Shown here piece after piece: positions 14,450 through 15,698 of a stretch of DNA of 15,698 bases. The number at the start of each line of letters is the position of its first letter. Position 1 is the stretch's first letter. The DNA is from JAQVQN01 sp964557205 (GTDB lineage: Bacteria > Verrucomicrobiota > Kiritimatiellia > RFP12 > UBA1067), in NCBI GenBank assembly GCA_964557205.1, contig CAZKZI010000072.1:1-15698 (forward strand). Direction: 5' to 3'. The position numbers and the translations under genes are program-made. The notes beneath the pieces are model-generated. The model worked only from the letters and a program-made list of their open reading frames with translations, searched no databases and was not told where the DNA came from.

Positions 14450-15556
14450 TCAATCGGACTGCGCGTCCTTCGATCCCGCGAACATTGCCTCGTCCAGCGG
14501 CATGTTACGCAAAGCCGCCTCTTGCAAAAAACTCGGCTTGTGGCCGATACCTGTGAAAGCGCCGTCCAAGCTGCCGTCCGGTCCGATCCCACGCACTTTG
14601 AAAAGATACAAATCACGCACCACATACTCGCCGTCCTTCAGCCCCAGTACCTCGGATACCGCCGTGATCTTGCGAGAGCCGTCTGAGAGACGCGCCGTAT
14701 GCACCACCGCGTCGATAGCCGATGCCACTTGTGCGCGCAAGGCCGAGAGCGGTATGTCGATGCCGCTCAAAAGCGAGCAGGTCTCAATGCGCGATAGACA
14801 GTCCAACGAACTGTTGGCGTGTATGGTCGACATGCTGCCGGCATGGCCGGTGTTCAGCGCCTGCAACAGATCCAGCGCCTCGCCGCCGCGGATCTCGCCG
14901 ATAACCAGCCGGTCTGGACGCAGACGCAATGCCGAATGAATCAGGTCACGGATCGTGACCTCGCCCTTGTCGTTCTTATCGGGCTTGCGCGTCTCGAAAC
15001 AGACCGTGTGCGCCTGCTGCAGTTGCAGCTCACTGGCGTCTTCGATCACCAGTATACGCTCGTTTTCAGGAATAAAGGAGCTGAGCACATTTAACACAGA
15101 GGTCTTGCCAGAGGACGTGGCGCCCGAGACGATCACGTTCTTGTGCAGTTTCACGATCACATCGATCAGCCGCGCTCCATCCTCCGTGATGCTGCCGAAC
15201 TCGATCAATTGCCTGATCGTCAGCTTCTCCTTCTTAAACTTGCGTATGGCCACCACCGTGCCGCAGCGCGCCAGCGGCGGGATCACGGCATGCACGCGCG
15301 AGCCGTCGGGCAAACGCGCGTCCAGGCGCGGGTTCTCCTCATTCAGCATGCGGCCGACATTCTTAGCCACGTTCACAACAGCCGCCTTCAAGGCCGGTTC
15401 GCTGACAAAGCGCGCCTCCGTAGGCTGCAGTTTGCCTTTGAGTTCAATGAAAACCTGATTGGGCCCATTGATCAGGATTTCAGAGACTGCGTCATCCTGC
15501 AAATACTGCCGGATCGGTTCGAAAAACAGCCCGAGATAAGAGTTAGCATCTTCCAT
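14450..15556 (-). CDS. cpaF: Tad/Flp-type secretion ATPase (CpaF/TadA family)
   Basis: Hexameric cytoplasmic ATPase of type II/IV secretion that powers Tad pilus assembly or related export. The 368 residues begin with the family-typical VSEILINGPNQVFIELKGKL region (24-43). Then come RLPDGSRVHAVIPP, the Walker A GATSSGKT (145-152), an IEDASELQL box (171-179), the Walker B region RLVIGEIRGGEALD (216-229) and the histidine box GHAGSMSTIHANS (237-249). It lacks the long N-terminal extension of some CpaF proteins. A GGGGGAT sequence about 10 nt upstream may serve as ribosome site. No tadB, tadC or pilin genes follow; hypF begins 67 nt downstream on the same strand. The pilus genes could lie elsewhere. 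The family call is strong; the exact system it serves is unknown. Confidence 0.92.
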   Translation of the reverse strand: MEDANSYLGLFFEPIRQYLQDDAVSEILINGPNQVFIELKGKLQPTEARFVSEPALKAAVVNVAKNVGRMLNEENPRLDARLPDGSRVHAVIPPLARCGTVVAIRKFKKEKLTIRQLIEFGSITEDGARLIDVIVKLHKNVIVSGATSSGKTSVLNVLSSFIPENERILVIEDASELQLQQAHTVCFETRKPDKNDKGEVTIRDLIHSALRLRPDRLVIGEIRGGEALDLLQALNTGHAGSMSTIHANSSLDCLSRIETCSLLSGIDIPLSALRAQVASAIDAVVHTARLSDGSRKITAVSEVLGLKDGEYVVRDLYLFKVRGIGPDGSLDGAFTGIGHKPSFLQEAALRNMPLDEAMFAGSKDAQSD

Positions 15557-15563
15557 GCTTAAA

Positions 15564-15593
15564 ATGATCCCCCACCCGACCGTCTGCTGTCAA
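15564..15593 (-). promoter_or_regulatory. Candidate promoter for cpaF
   Basis: On the minus strand a perfect -35 hexamer TTGACA (15593-15588) is followed after 18 nt by GATCAT (15569-15564), a 4-of-6 match to the -10 consensus. Used as such, transcription would start almost at the cpaF ATG and exclude the upstream GGGGGAT ribosome site, so either the message is nearly leaderless or this is not the active promoter. Confidence 0.25.
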
Positions 15594-15611
15594 ACCTTTT
15601 TCGGTGACGGA

Positions 15612-15639
15612 GTGTGATTGCAAAATATTGCAATCACAC
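15612..15639. promoter_or_regulatory. Perfect 12-bp inverted repeat upstream of cpaF (candidate operator)
   Basis: GTGTGATTGCAA (15612-15623) and TTGCAATCACAC (15628-15639) are perfect reverse complements around a 4-nt spacer. No T-run follows on either strand, which argues against an intrinsic terminator. The element lies 18 nt upstream of the candidate cpaF -35 box. It is also 15 nt from a possible plus-strand promoter (TTTACC at 15655-15660, TATCTT at 15678-15683, 17-nt spacing) pointing out of the window. A dimeric regulator acting on divergent genes is the simplest reading, but it is inference. Confidence 0.5.
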
Positions 15640-15698
15640 CCACCAACATACCGCTTTACCGCTAAAGAGTGTTCTGCTATCTTAATCACATGCGCTCG

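Noticed and set aside
14383..14625. HypF frame extended upstream by 81 residues
   Set aside because: The extension overlaps the 3' end of cpaF on the same strand, is rich in Cys and Arg, and precedes the acylphosphatase domain with nothing recognisable; a good ribosome site exists for the 14382 ATG.
1..15698. CRISPR arrays, tRNA/rRNA genes, insertion sequences, toxin-antitoxin or phage genes
   Set aside because: No regularly spaced repeats, cloverleaf-like sequences, transposase motifs or paired short frames with family features were seen on either strand.

Overview
The window (about 15.7 kb, moderately high GC, genes packed tightly on both strands) looks like a chromosomal segment of a Gram-negative-type bacterium. 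The outer-membrane signature comes from a Kdo-pathway arabinose-5-phosphate isomerase and an ExbB-ExbD-TonB system. Anaerobic or hydrogen metabolism is implied by a full set of [NiFe]-hydrogenase maturation genes. One secreted beta-sandwich protein (6972-8372) has the 'IYPAGG' opening and PPC-like architecture that I associate with Planctomycetes, Verrucomicrobia, Lentisphaerae and Kiritimatiellota. A PVC-superphylum anaerobe is therefore my best guess, but it is inference, not proof.

Left half, plus strand (145-7015): kdsD, exbB, exbD, tonB, tilS, pyrC and a trimeric purine nucleoside phosphorylase follow each other in one direction. exbB-exbD-tonB form the proton-driven energiser of outer-membrane transport. 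The 161-nt gap between exbD and tonB holds a long stem-loop (2345-2404) that argues for a downstream tonB start at 2476. tonB and tilS are 4 nt apart. pyrC and the phosphorylase are 1 nt apart and form a small nucleotide-metabolism pair, separated from tilS by 149 nt.

Centre: the phosphorylase (plus) and the secreted beta-sandwich protein (minus) converge and overlap by 44 nt. Just upstream of the secreted protein is a 19-codon reading frame with an excellent Shine-Dalgarno sequence. Its stop overlaps the protein's start as ATGA, which suggests a leader peptide or translational coupling.

Right half, minus strand (15556 down to 8448): a Tad-type secretion ATPase (cpaF) is followed by hypF, hypC, hypD, hypE, hypA and hypB, mostly overlapping or nearly touching. 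HypA/HypB insert nickel, HypE/HypF make the thiocyanate that becomes cyanide, and HypC/HypD assemble Fe(CN)2CO, so this is a complete accessory set. No hydrogenase structural gene or maturation protease lies in the window. A perfect 12-bp inverted repeat (15612-15639) sits upstream of cpaF and is a candidate operator for divergent transcription.

Most genes are recognisable members of known families, and I do not see a clear novel defence or mobile system. The points most worth a second look are the regulatory structures, the leader frame, the orphan cpaF heading the hyp genes, and the secreted protein of unknown function.
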